In this document: in pieces, positions 51,611 to 60,009 of the stretch
How the letters are laid out: each line of letters starts with the position of its first letter
Position numbering within the stretch: the stretch's first letter is position 1
DNA from: JAVBJN01 sp031546985
GTDB taxonomy: Bacteria; Bacteroidota; Bacteroidia; Chitinophagales; Chitinophagaceae
DNA: 64,000 nucleotides
Reading direction: 5' to 3'
Assembly (NCBI GenBank): GCA_031546985.1
Contig: JAVBJN010000003.1
Location: 27,563 to 91,562 of the forward strand
Position numbers and translations under genes: made by a program
Notes under the pieces: generated by a model
Seen by the model: the letters and a program-made list of their open reading frames with translations, nothing else
Database searches by the model: none
What the model was told of the DNA's origin: nothing

Positions 51611-54547
51611 ATGAAGAGAGTCATCCTTTTACCGGCAGTACTGGCTGCTGCCATTGGCGCGGGAGCGCAACAACACCAACACAATATTTACGGACAATCG
51701 GTATACAGCAATTATACCATGATGAGCCGTTCGCAAAGCATGGTTAAGCAACAGGCCATAAGCCGCGAGAAACTGGCGGGCTGGAGCCTGGTGTTTGATA
51801 AACTGAGTGGTATGCCATCCGACTGGGTGGGCAGCCCGATTACGCTGGCCGGTTCAGATGCCGGACAAAAGGCCAATACTTTTATAACCACTTACCTGGC
51901 AGATTATGGTGCCAGTGCCGCCCAGTGGCAGGTGTATAGAAACGCGGCACAAGGCAAAGCCGTATTTGTAGATATGGAACAAGTGGTGAGCGGCCATAAA
52001 GTGGCATTCTCCCGGTTGGGTTTCCGGTTTACGCCATCGCTGGAGCTGGTAAGGGTGCAAGCCAGGATGTACAGTGCCGAAGGCGCCGATGCTACACTTA
52101 CATTGGGTAAAACCGAAGGGCTGCAGGCCGCGCAGGCCGATCTGGCCGGCATGACCATCGCCAGCGCATTGCTTGCGGAGGATTGGGAGTGGTTCCCGGT
52201 GCCCAATGCCAAAGGTTACACCCTGCACCCGGCGTATAAATTTACCATTCAGGGTACACCCGCAGCATCGGCTACGCCGGTATTGCTTACCGGTTATGTA
52301 GATGCAACCAATGGCAGCATCCTGTACCGTAAAGATGAAGTAAAAGAGACGTTTGACGTAACGGTAAAAGGAAACGTGTATAAACAGAACCCAACGGTAG
52401 CTTCGAGCCTGGAGCCGCTGACCGATCTGGCGGTGGTACTGGGTGGCAGCACCGGCTATACCGATGCCAATGGTATGTACACCGATAATGGTATTGCGCT
52501 GCCCGCCAATGCCACGGTGCAGCTGCAAGGCAAATGGTCTAAAGTAACTACCAATGGTGCGGCGGCTACCTTGCCCCAGTTTACAGATACGGTAACGGCC
52601 AACGGCAGTACTTACGAGTACCCGGTAACCAGCCCGTCGAGCGAGCGGCATGTAAATGCCTACTATCATGTAACCCGCGTGCATGATTTTATGAAGCAAT
52701 ACCTGCCAGCCTTTACCGGAATGGACTTTACATTGCCTACCAATGTAGATGTAACCGGTGGCACCTGTAATGCTTACTATGCACCTTACAATTCTACCAT
52801 TAACTTTTACGCAGCCGGAGGCGGTTGCAATTCATTTGCCCTCAATGGCGATATTATATACCACGAATACGGTCACGGCATTTCAGATAAGTTTTACACC
52901 GCGCAGAGTGGCGTAACCATGCAGAATGGCGCAATGAACGAAGCCAACTCCGAGATATGGGCATTGAGCATTACCCGCGATCCGGTGCTGGGCAGGGGCT
53001 CTATCCAGGGTGGGGCCATCATACGCCGCTACGATATTAACCCCAAAGTATACCCGCAGGATATTCATGGCGAGGTGCACGACGATGCCGAGATTCTTGC
53101 AGGAGCCTGGTGGGATGTATCGGTAAATATGAACAGTGTGGATAGTATGACAAAACTGTTTAGCGAAACCTATTACGACCTGCCCGATGGGCCGGATGGT
53201 ACCGAAGGAGCGGTATACCGCAGCATTCTGGTTGCCGCCTTGCTTAATGATGATACCGACAATGACCTGACCAACGGTACACCCAATTTTACCGCCATTA
53301 CCACGGCTTTTGCCCGCCACGGCATTTACCTGCTGGATGTAAGCGCTTTTGGGCATACAGAGTTGGGCAATAGTGCGCAGGGCGCCGTTATACCGGTAAG
53401 CGCTACGCTTTCGGTGAACTTGCCGGCTTACCTGGGTGGTTTAAAACTCATTTACCGCAACCGTACTGTAAACACCTGGGATACAGTGGCTATGACTGCC
53501 GGAACCGGAGGTGCTTACACTGCCGCTATTCCGGCGCAAACCTCGGGTGGTATTATCGATTATTGTTTTGCTACGTATGATATAAGTGGCAATATTGTGA
53601 GCTGGTATCCGCAGGGGTATTATCCGCAAGTGAGTAGTTTGCTATCCAATATTCCTTACCAGTTTGGGGTGGGGTTGAAAAAAGTAACCGGTACTGATTT
53701 TGAAACCGAACAGGCCGATTGGAGTATTACCAATACTACCGATAATGCTACTTCCGGCAAATGGCTTCGTGCTGTTCCTGTTGGTTCTTACCTCACTTCT
53801 GCTGCAGGTTCTATCGAGTGCCAGACCAATAACGATCATACCCTGGCTAATGGCACCGGGCAATGCCTGGTAACGGGTAATGCTGCCAGCACATCATCTG
53901 CCATAGGCTCTGCCGATGTAGATGCAGGAGCCACCACCGTACTGTCGCCCGAATACGACCTTACTGGTTATACTTATCCTGTAATTGAATACTACCGCTG
54001 GTTCTCTAACGATATGGGCAATAATCCCGGCAATGATCCCTGGCAGGTATACCTCTCTACCAATGGCGGCGGTTCGTGGAGGGCGGTAGACCGTACCTAC
54101 ACCTCAGATGCCAGCTGGCGCAGAAGAATATTTGGTATTAAAGAGTATGTAACACCTACGGCCAGAATGAAGTTCCGGTTTATAGCCTCCGACAGTACAC
54201 TTACGGGTATGTACCAGCAGGGCCAGAGCAATGTAGAAGCCGCGGTAGACGATTTCTTTATTTACGACCTGGATGGCACTACAACGGGTATTTCAGAAAC
54301 CGCTATAGCCCAAACCAAAGTGTATCCTAATCCTGCCAATGACGCGTTAACCGTAAGCTTGCCCGAAACCCTGGGCCAGGCCGATCTGGCGCTGTACGAT
54401 ATTTCGGGTAGGCTAGTGTGGGCAGCCAGCACTGTTGCCACAGGCTCGTTCCGCATAGAGACGCGCTCTTTTACCGCAGGGCAATATATGATGGTAATTA
54501 AATCAGGCAAAGCAACACATACGCAAAAGATCGTGATTGCGCATTAG
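51611..54547 (+). CDS. Secreted M36-type metallopeptidase with T9SS sorting domain
   Basis: A 978-residue exported zinc peptidase resembling the fungalysin (M36) family. A signal peptide (MKRVILLPAVLAAAIGAGAQ) is followed by an FTP-like propeptide region (about residues 45-210), then the catalytic domain with the zinc motif HEYGH at residues 418-422 and the second ligand region GAMNEANSEIWAL (about 440-452). After further beta domains (a CARDB-like or Ig-like stretch near 590-690) the last 75 residues (TKVYPNPANDALTVSL to AGQYMMVIKSGKATHTQKIVIAH) form a type A T9SS sorting domain. The protease is therefore exported by T9SS and probably digests proteins outside the cell. Confidence 0.9.
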   Translation: MKRVILLPAVLAAAIGAGAQQHQHNIYGQSVYSNYTMMSRSQSMVKQQAISREKLAGWSLVFDKLSGMPSDWVGSPITLAGSDAGQKANTFITTYLADYGASAAQWQVYRNAAQGKAVFVDMEQVVSGHKVAFSRLGFRFTPSLELVRVQARMYSAEGADATLTLGKTEGLQAAQADLAGMTIASALLAEDWEWFPVPNAKGYTLHPAYKFTIQGTPAASATPVLLTGYVDATNGSILYRKDEVKETFDVTVKGNVYKQNPTVASSLEPLTDLAVVLGGSTGYTDANGMYTDNGIALPANATVQLQGKWSKVTTNGAAATLPQFTDTVTANGSTYEYPVTSPSSERHVNAYYHVTRVHDFMKQYLPAFTGMDFTLPTNVDVTGGTCNAYYAPYNSTINFYAAGGGCNSFALNGDIIYHEYGHGISDKFYTAQSGVTMQNGAMNEANSEIWALSITRDPVLGRGSIQGGAIIRRYDINPKVYPQDIHGEVHDDAEILAGAWWDVSVNMNSVDSMTKLFSETYYDLPDGPDGTEGAVYRSILVAALLNDDTDNDLTNGTPNFTAITTAFARHGIYLLDVSAFGHTELGNSAQGAVIPVSATLSVNLPAYLGGLKLIYRNRTVNTWDTVAMTAGTGGAYTAAIPAQTSGGIIDYCFATYDISGNIVSWYPQGYYPQVSSLLSNIPYQFGVGLKKVTGTDFETEQADWSITNTTDNATSGKWLRAVPVGSYLTSAAGSIECQTNNDHTLANGTGQCLVTGNAASTSSAIGSADVDAGATTVLSPEYDLTGYTYPVIEYYRWFSNDMGNNPGNDPWQVYLSTNGGGSWRAVDRTYTSDASWRRRIFGIKEYVTPTARMKFRFIASDSTLTGMYQQGQSNVEAAVDDFFIYDLDGTTTGISETAIAQTKVYPNPANDALTVSLPETLGQADLALYDISGRLVWAASTVATGSFRIETRSFTAGQYMMVIKSGKATHTQKIVIAH

Positions 54548-54608
54548 GGGTAATACGCACACAGCCACCCTGGTGTTTCCTTTAGGTATAGTGACTTTTT
54601 TCATGCAA

Positions 54609-54688
54609 CCGGTTAGTTTAGTCCGCTAACCGGAAACTCAGGGACTGGTGGTTTAAGTGAATGGGGATGGCCAAATGGTCATTCCCAT
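54609..54688. terminator. Two hairpins between convergent peptidase and DoxX genes
   Basis: Hairpin 1 at 54609-54633 has arms CCGGTTAG and CTAACCGG. Hairpin 2 at 54660-54688 pairs AATGGGGATGGCC with GGTCATTCCCATT (two G-U pairs) around AAAT and is followed by TTTTTTAT. The second is the better terminator for the plus-strand peptidase gene; the first could end minus-strand doxX transcription. Confidence 0.65.
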
Positions 54689-54691
54689 TTT

Positions 54692-55156
54692 TTATGCTTG
54701 TTGCGGCAGGTAAATGGCAAAATACCAGATCCAGCCCATAAACAGGGCTTGCATAGGAATGCGCAACCAGAGATAGCTTAAACCCGGGCCATCCGGTGCA
54801 CCGGTTTCGTAATTAATGTGGTGCATGGCCGCATAAATATTGGCAGGTAAAATAAGCAGCAGAAATACCAGTAAGAAAACTCCCGCAGTTGCCCGCCAGG
54901 GTGGGTACAACAAGAGGATTGCTGCTGCTATTTCTACAACACCCGTAATCCATACCAGTTCTTTTTTGAAGGGCACAAAAGCAGGAATAATAGCTGCCAT
55001 ACCATTGCTAAAAGCAAAATGGCCAATGGCGGTAAAGCACAGCATGGCGCACATGGCAATATTGCCGCCCCATACCAGTTGCCATTGATGGGTAACAATG
55101 CGGGTGGCCAGCAGGCTTGCAATAAATACGGCGAGCAAAACAATGAGCGGTTTCAT
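54692..55156 (-). CDS. DoxX-like membrane protein
   Basis: A 154-residue integral membrane protein with four predicted helices (about residues 4-20, 33-55, 70-92 and 95-112), resembling the DoxX family. The segments GHFAFSNGMAAIIPAFVPFK, ITGVVEIAAAILLLYP and FLLLILPANIYAAMHH fit. DoxX proteins are small membrane proteins linked to quinone and oxidative-stress chemistry; the role here is unknown. It lies 57 bases downstream of the Crp/Fnr regulator on the same strand, so the regulator may control it. Confidence 0.75.
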   Translation of the reverse strand: MKPLIVLLAVFIASLLATRIVTHQWQLVWGGNIAMCAMLCFTAIGHFAFSNGMAAIIPAFVPFKKELVWITGVVEIAAAILLLYPPWRATAGVFLLVFLLLILPANIYAAMHHINYETGAPDGPGLSYLWLRIPMQALFMGWIWYFAIYLPQQA

Positions 55157-55213
55157 GAGCGTGGTTTTACTGCAAAGCTAGCTTGCCCCTGCGGGTTAAA
55201 AAATGAACCCGGG

Positions 55214-55780
55214 TTAAGAAATGCGCTTGCGTATACGGCTCAGGGCTTGCGGGGTAACGCCCAGGTAAGAAGCCAGGTATTTTAGCGGAATGTGTTGCAG
55301 GTACAGGGGTTGCTCCTGCAATAGTTTCAGGTAGCGCTGCGCTGCACTGGTGCGCAGCAATTCCAGCTCCCGCTTTGCTTTGCGGATAAAGAGTTTTTCT
55401 GCAAACAAGCGACCAATGGTTTGCCCGCCAGGCATAGCATTGTACACTTCCTGCAAGTCGTGGTAATGTATACGGTAAGTATCGCAAGGCTCCAGCGCCT
55501 GAACGGAGAACTCAGCAGGTGTGCGGGACAAAAAAGAACTGTATGCAGAAAAGAAATCGCCCGAAAACGCAAAATCAAACGTAATCTCTTTTTCATCATT
55601 GTCGGTAAAGATCCGCACCAATCCTTTTTGCAGAAAATAGAGGTAATCTTCTACCCGGTTTTGTATGGAAATGATCTCCTGTTTTTCAAAATGCCGTATC
55701 TCCAGTCGTTCTGCAAAGTACTGCCACTCGGCATCGCTGAGCGGGATAAGAGCATTGAATTGTGCGCGTATGGCTTGCAA
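55214..55780 (-). CDS. Crp/Fnr family transcriptional regulator
   Basis: A 188-residue regulator with an N-terminal cyclic-nucleotide-like beta-barrel (about residues 20-115; VEDYLYFLQKGLVRIFTDN) and a C-terminal helix-turn-helix (IPLKYLASYLGVTPQALSRIRKRI, about 163-186, read in two short pieces). No cysteine cluster for an Fe-S sensor is present. The ligand is unknown, and Bacteroidota members often lack residues that bind cAMP. The gene is followed by doxX. Confidence 0.88.
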   Translation of the reverse strand: MQAIRAQFNALIPLSDAEWQYFAERLEIRHFEKQEIISIQNRVEDYLYFLQKGLVRIFTDNDEKEITFDFAFSGDFFSAYSSFLSRTPAEFSVQALEPCDTYRIHYHDLQEVYNAMPGGQTIGRLFAEKLFIRKAKRELELLRTSAAQRYLKLLQEQPLYLQHIPLKYLASYLGVTPQALSRIRKRIS

Positions 55781-55807
55781 TCGAGTAAAATGTATGGTTA
55801 GGTTAAA

Positions 55808-56509
55808 TCAGGGTTTGTTTTTGGGCAGTGTAATATCGCGCTTGCCGGTCCAGGTGCCGGATGAGTCTCTTTTTAGTTTTACCACACCATCGCCGCCTGG
55901 TAGTTTTTGCTGTTTAAGATAAGTCTCGCTTACCAATTTATCGTCGCTAAAAACAAAATCGCGGATGTAAAAAGAAGAATCCCGCCCCGGCTCCTGCACT
56001 GCGGTATGGATTTGCGCAGGCAGCGCTTTGCCCGGCAGCTTGCCTGGCCGTATGGTAATAATCTCGTACCGGCCATTGCTGTCGGTAACGCACCAGCCAT
56101 GCAGGCAACCATGTTGTTTGATAATGCCTTTGTCGGTTTCACTTTGGCGGTAATAGCCATTGTGATCGGCCTGGTAGGCATACAGGATTACGCCGGGGTA
56201 GGGCGTGCGGCCATTGGGTTGGTAGAGTGTGCCGGTAATGCGCATGCGCGCGCCTGTTTCATTTTTGGGCACCATTTGCATGGTGCTGGAGATAGAATCG
56301 GGTATGTTTTTAAAACAGCAATAGATGCCCGCTTCGGGGTTATCGCAGGGGTCGGCTGGTAATGGCGGCGGCTCAGGATTTGCGGTGGGTGTGGCGGTAG
56401 AATGCACGGTGGCCGGCGGGTTGGCTACTTTGGATTGGGTAGATACACATGAACTGCCCCACAGCATAACCACTATCGCCGGCAAGTATAAAAACAGGTT
56501 CTGTTTCAT
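55808..56509 (-). CDS. Intradiol-dioxygenase-like lipoprotein with altered iron site
   Basis: A 233-residue exported protein. The N-terminus (MKQNLFLYLPAIVVMLWGSSC) looks like a lipoprotein signal ending at a cysteine, although the residue before it is unusual. A Pro/Thr-rich linker leads to a beta-sandwich like intradiol ring-cleavage dioxygenases: GVILYAYQADHNGYYRQ, CVTDSNGRYEIITIRPG. In the family the iron ligands are two Tyr and two His. Here the second Tyr position is Leu (RPGKLPGK) and the first His is Gln (PAQIH), so a normal ferric site cannot form and catalysis is doubtful. The start is placed at MKQN because it gives the signal sequence; the open frame upstream is not signal-like. 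Confidence 0.8.
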   Translation of the reverse strand: MKQNLFLYLPAIVVMLWGSSCVSTQSKVANPPATVHSTATPTANPEPPPLPADPCDNPEAGIYCCFKNIPDSISSTMQMVPKNETGARMRITGTLYQPNGRTPYPGVILYAYQADHNGYYRQSETDKGIIKQHGCLHGWCVTDSNGRYEIITIRPGKLPGKALPAQIHTAVQEPGRDSSFYIRDFVFSDDKLVSETYLKQQKLPGGDGVVKLKRDSSGTWTGKRDITLPKNKP

Positions 56510-56576
56510 ACGGTAAGGATTGAAGGTTGGGTTCGTTCCTGTAAAATTACGAAGTCTGCATGTATTGGTTATTTTC

Positions 56577-57074
56577 TTAGGGTCTGCGCCGGTATTCTGT
56601 TTCCACCGCTTTGGCTTCAACACCCTCAGGGGTAATGTTGTACGCGGTAATAATCAGTTCATCCGGTGTGGGCTGTACAATCTCGGTGCGCCAGCCCCAG
56701 GGTTTTTCATTATCGCCCATGCCGTAGTGGCCGAGCACATTAAATACCGGTGCCTCCTTTGCCGATTCCGAAAACATAATGCCGGTGCCCATATGAAAAG
56801 TGTCGGCCCAGGCACATTGAAACGTGTTGCTTACCAGGTGATACCCCATAATGGCTATACCGTCAAATGGTTGCTCCTGTATCATGCCTTTGTATTCATG
56901 CAGCATAAAGCGTCCGTTCAGTATGGGTTTAATGGTGCCCTGCATCGGCGATTCATCTGCCAGTTGCCCGGCCTCAAACCAGGTGCGGGTAATGCCCTCC
57001 CAGTTACCGGCTATCTGGTTCAGTAAATGGTGGTGCCCTTCTTTAAGGGAGGTTTCGAATTTAGAAGCGCTCAT
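56577..57074 (-). CDS. DUF1579 family protein
   Basis: A 165-residue cytosolic protein of the DUF1579 type, beta-rich and lipocalin-like. Characteristic bits are IAGNWEGITRTWFEAG (about residues 21-36), IKPILNGRFMLHEYKG (about 48-63) and IMGYHLVSNTFQCAWADTFH (about 74-93). No function is established. It sits in a minus-strand series with the GNAT gene upstream and the intradiol-like gene downstream. Confidence 0.8.
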   Translation of the reverse strand: MSASKFETSLKEGHHHLLNQIAGNWEGITRTWFEAGQLADESPMQGTIKPILNGRFMLHEYKGMIQEQPFDGIAIMGYHLVSNTFQCAWADTFHMGTGIMFSESAKEAPVFNVLGHYGMGDNEKPWGWRTEIVQPTPDELIITAYNITPEGVEAKAVETEYRRRP

Positions 57075-57114
57075 GCTTTAGGTGTATAAGGTGATATGGA
57101 TAGGTGAAATATAC

Positions 57115-57564
57115 TTATTGATCAGAGGATGTGGCGGGCACTTGTTTTTTTCGTTCCATGTATTTTTCGTGAAACACTACGGGTTCAAAGCCAAACTGGC
57201 TGTACAGGCCATGCGCATCGGTAGTGGCCAGCATAAATTTGCAGGTAGCAAAGCGATCGTCCGATAAAATATGCTGCATCAGCCATTTGGATAAGCCTTT
57301 TTCGCGGTGCGGGTAGTCTATAAAAACATCGAGCAGGTAGGCAAAGTCGGTTTGGTCGGTAATGACCCGTGCAAAGCCCACCTGGTTGTTGTGGTAGTAT
57401 AAACCAAAACAGATAGAATGTTCTATACCGTGTGCAATAGATTCTATGGTTTTGCCTTTGCTCCAGTAGGCTTCCTGGCTTAAAAACTGGTGAATGAAAG
57501 CGAGGTTGAGCAACTCCTTATTGCTCGAAATCTGGTATTCGGGATGTTGGGGATGCCTGGTCAT
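57115..57564 (-). CDS. GNAT family N-acetyltransferase
   Basis: A 149-residue GNAT acetyltransferase that moves an acetyl group from acetyl-CoA to an unknown amine. The fold is marked by VGFARVITDQTDFAYLLDVF (about residues 62-81) and a reduced acetyl-CoA loop HREKGLSKWLM (about 86-96), then LATTDAHGLYSQFGFEPV (about 112-129). It starts 40 bases before the DUF1579 gene on the same strand. Confidence 0.88.
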   Translation of the reverse strand: MTRHPQHPEYQISSNKELLNLAFIHQFLSQEAYWSKGKTIESIAHGIEHSICFGLYYHNNQVGFARVITDQTDFAYLLDVFIDYPHREKGLSKWLMQHILSDDRFATCKFMLATTDAHGLYSQFGFEPVVFHEKYMERKKQVPATSSDQ

Positions 57565-57616
57565 AGTTCGGTTTATGCTTATGTTCTAAAATACGGGATT
57601 TCGGGCATAAAACAAA

Positions 57617-57643
57617 CACCCGGCGCAGGTGGTGCGCCGGGTG
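57617..57643 (-). terminator. Terminator after the peroxiredoxin gene
   Basis: CACCCGGCGC pairs perfectly with GCGCCGGGTG around AGGTGGT. Read on the minus strand it is followed by TTTGTTTTATG. Confidence 0.85.
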
Positions 57644-57675
57644 CAGAACCCAGACTGGTTAAGAAGGCCTGGTTA

Positions 57676-58146
57676 TTAGTTTAAAGAACCCAGCGTTTGC
57701 TGTATAGCTTCGAAATTGGGCAGGTCGGTTGGGGTATCCAATACTTCGGCGTAGCGCACATTGCCTTCATGGTCTACCAGGAAAGCCGCACGTTTAGAAA
57801 CGCCTTTCATGCCAAACGCAAACTCTTCGTACAACGCATGGTAAGCTGCAGAGGTGTTTTTATTAAAATCGCTCAGCAGCTCAAAGTTGAGGTTCTCTTT
57901 TTTCTTGTATTCGTTGAGGGTAAACAGGGAGTCTACCGAAATAGCCAGTACCTCGGCATTCATGTTGTTGTAAGCCGTGAGGCCATCGCGTATGCTGCAC
58001 AGCTCGGCGGTGCAGGTGCCGGTAAATGCCTGCGGAAAAAACAGGATCAATACATTTTTGCCTTTGTACTGGGCAAGGCTTACTTCTTGCCGTTCGGTGT
58101 TGTACAGTGTAAATTCTGGTGCGGATTGTCCTACCTGGATAGCCAT
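57676..58146 (-). CDS. Peroxiredoxin (AhpE-like)
   Basis: A 156-residue thiol peroxidase of the AhpC/TSA family. The peroxidatic cysteine is in FPQAFTGTCTAELCSIRDG (residue about 45), with a second nearby Cys (about 50) that could be resolving or only structural. The N-terminus QVGQSAPEFTLYNTERQEV and the LSDFNKNTSAAYHALYEEF region fit the family. It reduces hydroperoxides with a thioredoxin-type donor. It is divergent from the DinB gene. Confidence 0.92.
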   Translation of the reverse strand: MAIQVGQSAPEFTLYNTERQEVSLAQYKGKNVLILFFPQAFTGTCTAELCSIRDGLTAYNNMNAEVLAISVDSLFTLNEYKKKENLNFELLSDFNKNTSAAYHALYEEFAFGMKGVSKRAAFLVDHEGNVRYAEVLDTPTDLPNFEAIQQTLGSLN

Positions 58147-58287
58147 AATTTGATGTGTTTAAGGTGACGGTGCAAAAATAGGCTGCTGCGCTTCGTATTC
58201 CAACTTAAAACAGCCGCTACGCCAAAAAGTTGGATAAAATATGAAACCGGAAATGATAAGAGTCATACCACGCTGGGGCATATTGGT

Positions 58288-58295
58288 TACCTTTG
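58288..58295 (+). promoter_or_regulatory. Candidate -7 box of the DinB gene
   Basis: TACCTTTG fits TAnnTTTG and lies 19 bases before the ATG at 58314. Since transcription would start near 58300, it excludes the in-frame TTG at 58293 as the start and supports ATG 58314. Confidence 0.45.
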
Positions 58296-58313
58296 AAACA
58301 AACCAATAAGGAT

Positions 58314-58808
58314 ATGTTTACTTCTATCGACCAGTTTGTAAGTCTTTGGGAAAGAGAGGCTGCGGATACCGTAAAAGTGTTTGAAGCCATAAGCCCGGAA
58401 ATTTTTCGTTATGCAGCTGCTGATTACCGCAGAAGTGTGGCGCGCCTGAGCAACCATATTACCGAAACCCTGCAGGAAATGCCTTCCGAAGCGGGTTTGG
58501 ATGCCGGTACAGCATACCACGAGCTCGATACTATTGATGCCTTGATACACCAATACAAAGCGCTGAGCGATAAACTGCTGTATGCGGTAAAAACAGGCTG
58601 GACCGATCATATGCTGGCCGAGCAGATTATGATGTACGGACAAAACGACTGGACCCGCGCCAGCGTATTGCAATCGCTTATCCTGCACCAATGCCACCAC
58701 CGCGGGCAATTAACCGTGCTTATTCGCCTGGCGGGTGGCACCGTGCCGGGCATTTACGGGCCTAGTTACGATGAATGGAAGATGTGGGGACAAGAGCCGC
58801 ACAAGTGA
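58314..58808 (+). CDS. DinB family protein
   Basis: A 164-residue four-helix-bundle protein of the DinB/YfiT type, often metal-dependent and sometimes thiol-transferases. The C-terminal HQCHHRGQLTVLIRLAGG (about residues 125-142) with the HxxxHR-like motif and the histidine in SNHITETL (about 44-51) form the predicted metal triad. The start is ATG 58314, supported by a -7 box upstream and AATAAGGAT before it. It is followed after 16 bases by the rhodanese-thioredoxin gene. Confidence 0.88.
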   Translation: MFTSIDQFVSLWEREAADTVKVFEAISPEIFRYAAADYRRSVARLSNHITETLQEMPSEAGLDAGTAYHELDTIDALIHQYKALSDKLLYAVKTGWTDHMLAEQIMMYGQNDWTRASVLQSLILHQCHHRGQLTVLIRLAGGTVPGIYGPSYDEWKMWGQEPHK

Positions 58809-58824
58809 GGTTAAATAAAAAGTC

Positions 58825-59547
58825 ATGAAAAAAATGAAATACTGGCTGCTGGCCGGCATGTTTGCCATTATGGCCTGCAATGCCAGCAATGGTCAAAAGA
58901 AAAACCTGGTAGATGCGCCTGCATTTGCCAAAATGGTAGAAGGCGCAGATAGTACAGGCATTAACCTGGTAGATGTGCGCACACCGGAAGAATACAAAAG
59001 CGGGCATATGCTGCACGCCATGAATATAAACTGGAACAGTGTATACTTTGCCGATCATGCCTCCAGCCTCGATAAAAGCAAGCCTACCTATGTGTATTGC
59101 CTGGCAGGAGGCCGCAGCGCCGAAGCTGCCAAATGGCTGCGCGATAATGGGTTTACCCAGGTAATTGAGCTGGATGGCGGTATGAATGCCTGGCGTAGAA
59201 ACAACCTGCCGCTGGTATACGACCTGGAATATGCGCAGGTAAGCCCCGATGCATTGATGGCCATGGTAAAGAATGCCGGCGCGCCGCTGGTGCTGGTCGA
59301 TTTTGGTGCTACCTGGTGCCCGCCCTGTAAAAAGATGAAGCCGGTGCTGGAAGCGCTCGAAACCGAAATGAACGGCAAAATGAAACTGGTAAAAGTAGAT
59401 GGCGGCGAAAACCTTAAGCTGCTCGAAGAGTTTCATTTGCAGGAGCTGCCCTCTTACATCCTTTTCCAGAACGGGAAAGAAGTGTGGCGGGCGGTAGGCA
59501 TCCAATCCAAAGATTCGTTAAGAACAGTATTTAACCAATACCCCTAA
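58825..59547 (+). CDS. Rhodanese-thioredoxin fusion lipoprotein
   Basis: A 240-residue exported lipoprotein with an N-terminal signal and lipobox (FAIMAC, C at about residue 18). It then holds a rhodanese domain (about 28-130) with VDVRTPEEYKSGH and the active-site loop CLAGGRSAEA, followed by a thioredoxin domain (about 140-240) with the active site ATWCPPCKKMKP. Together these suggest periplasmic sulphur or disulphide chemistry, for example handling of persulphides; the substrate is unknown. It probably shares a transcript with the DinB gene and ends at a strong hairpin. Confidence 0.9.
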   Translation: MKKMKYWLLAGMFAIMACNASNGQKKNLVDAPAFAKMVEGADSTGINLVDVRTPEEYKSGHMLHAMNINWNSVYFADHASSLDKSKPTYVYCLAGGRSAEAAKWLRDNGFTQVIELDGGMNAWRRNNLPLVYDLEYAQVSPDALMAMVKNAGAPLVLVDFGATWCPPCKKMKPVLEALETEMNGKMKLVKVDGGENLKLLEEFHLQELPSYILFQNGKEVWRAVGIQSKDSLRTVFNQYP

Positions 59548-59548
59548 C

Positions 59549-59580
59549 AAAAAACCTCCGTACAGGTACGGAGGTTTTTT
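59549..59580. terminator. Bidirectional terminator
   Basis: AAAAAACCTCCGTA pairs perfectly with TACGGAGGTTTTTT around CAGG, with A- and T-runs on either side. It ends the rhodanese gene on the plus strand and can end the lipoprotein gene on the minus strand. Confidence 0.9.
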
Positions 59581-59586
59581 TATGAT

Positions 59587-59991
59587 TTATTCCCTGGTCC
59601 ATTCTACCCGGTCGTGGTAGTAATCGAGCGAGTCGAGGCTTAGGGTAAGGCTTAGCGAATTGGACTGTACCACATACCACCTGCGCGAGAGGTTAGAGAG
59701 CCAGCTGTCGCTGAACTGGCTTATGGTCATTACCGGTATGCCCGGCGTTTGGCTGTAGGTGCCGCTTTCGTTTACGGCAATGCTGGCCGCTTCCAGTTTA
59801 CCATCTCCGGTAAAATTGAAAAGATAGCCTGCGTATTTGCTGGTAATGTCGGTATTGTTTTTAGTGAATTTGATAATCCGCATCCATTCCTTTTTAATGT
59901 TAGGATCGGTAGGAGCAGGATTTACAGGTTCTTTTTTGCACGAAGTCATCAGCATCAGTCCCAATAAAAAAGAAACAAGAGTTAAGCGCAT
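59587..59991 (-). CDS. Small lipoprotein, hypothetical
   Basis: A 134-residue predicted lipoprotein: MRLTLVSFLLGLMLMTSCKKE has a signal with a lipobox (MTSC) and the C-K-K-E sequence seen in many Bacteroidota surface lipoproteins. The mature part has a proline-rich start followed by a beta-rich domain of about 110 residues with no recognised family. ATG 59991 is chosen over an in-frame GTG at 60000. It follows the membrane protein gene on the same strand, 18 bases away. Confidence 0.7.
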   Translation of the reverse strand: MRLTLVSFLLGLMLMTSCKKEPVNPAPTDPNIKKEWMRIIKFTKNNTDITSKYAGYLFNFTGDGKLEAASIAVNESGTYSQTPGIPVMTISQFSDSWLSNLSRRWYVVQSNSLSLTLSLDSLDYYHDRVEWTRE

Positions 59992-60009
59992 GGATTTCAC
60001 ATTTAGGTA

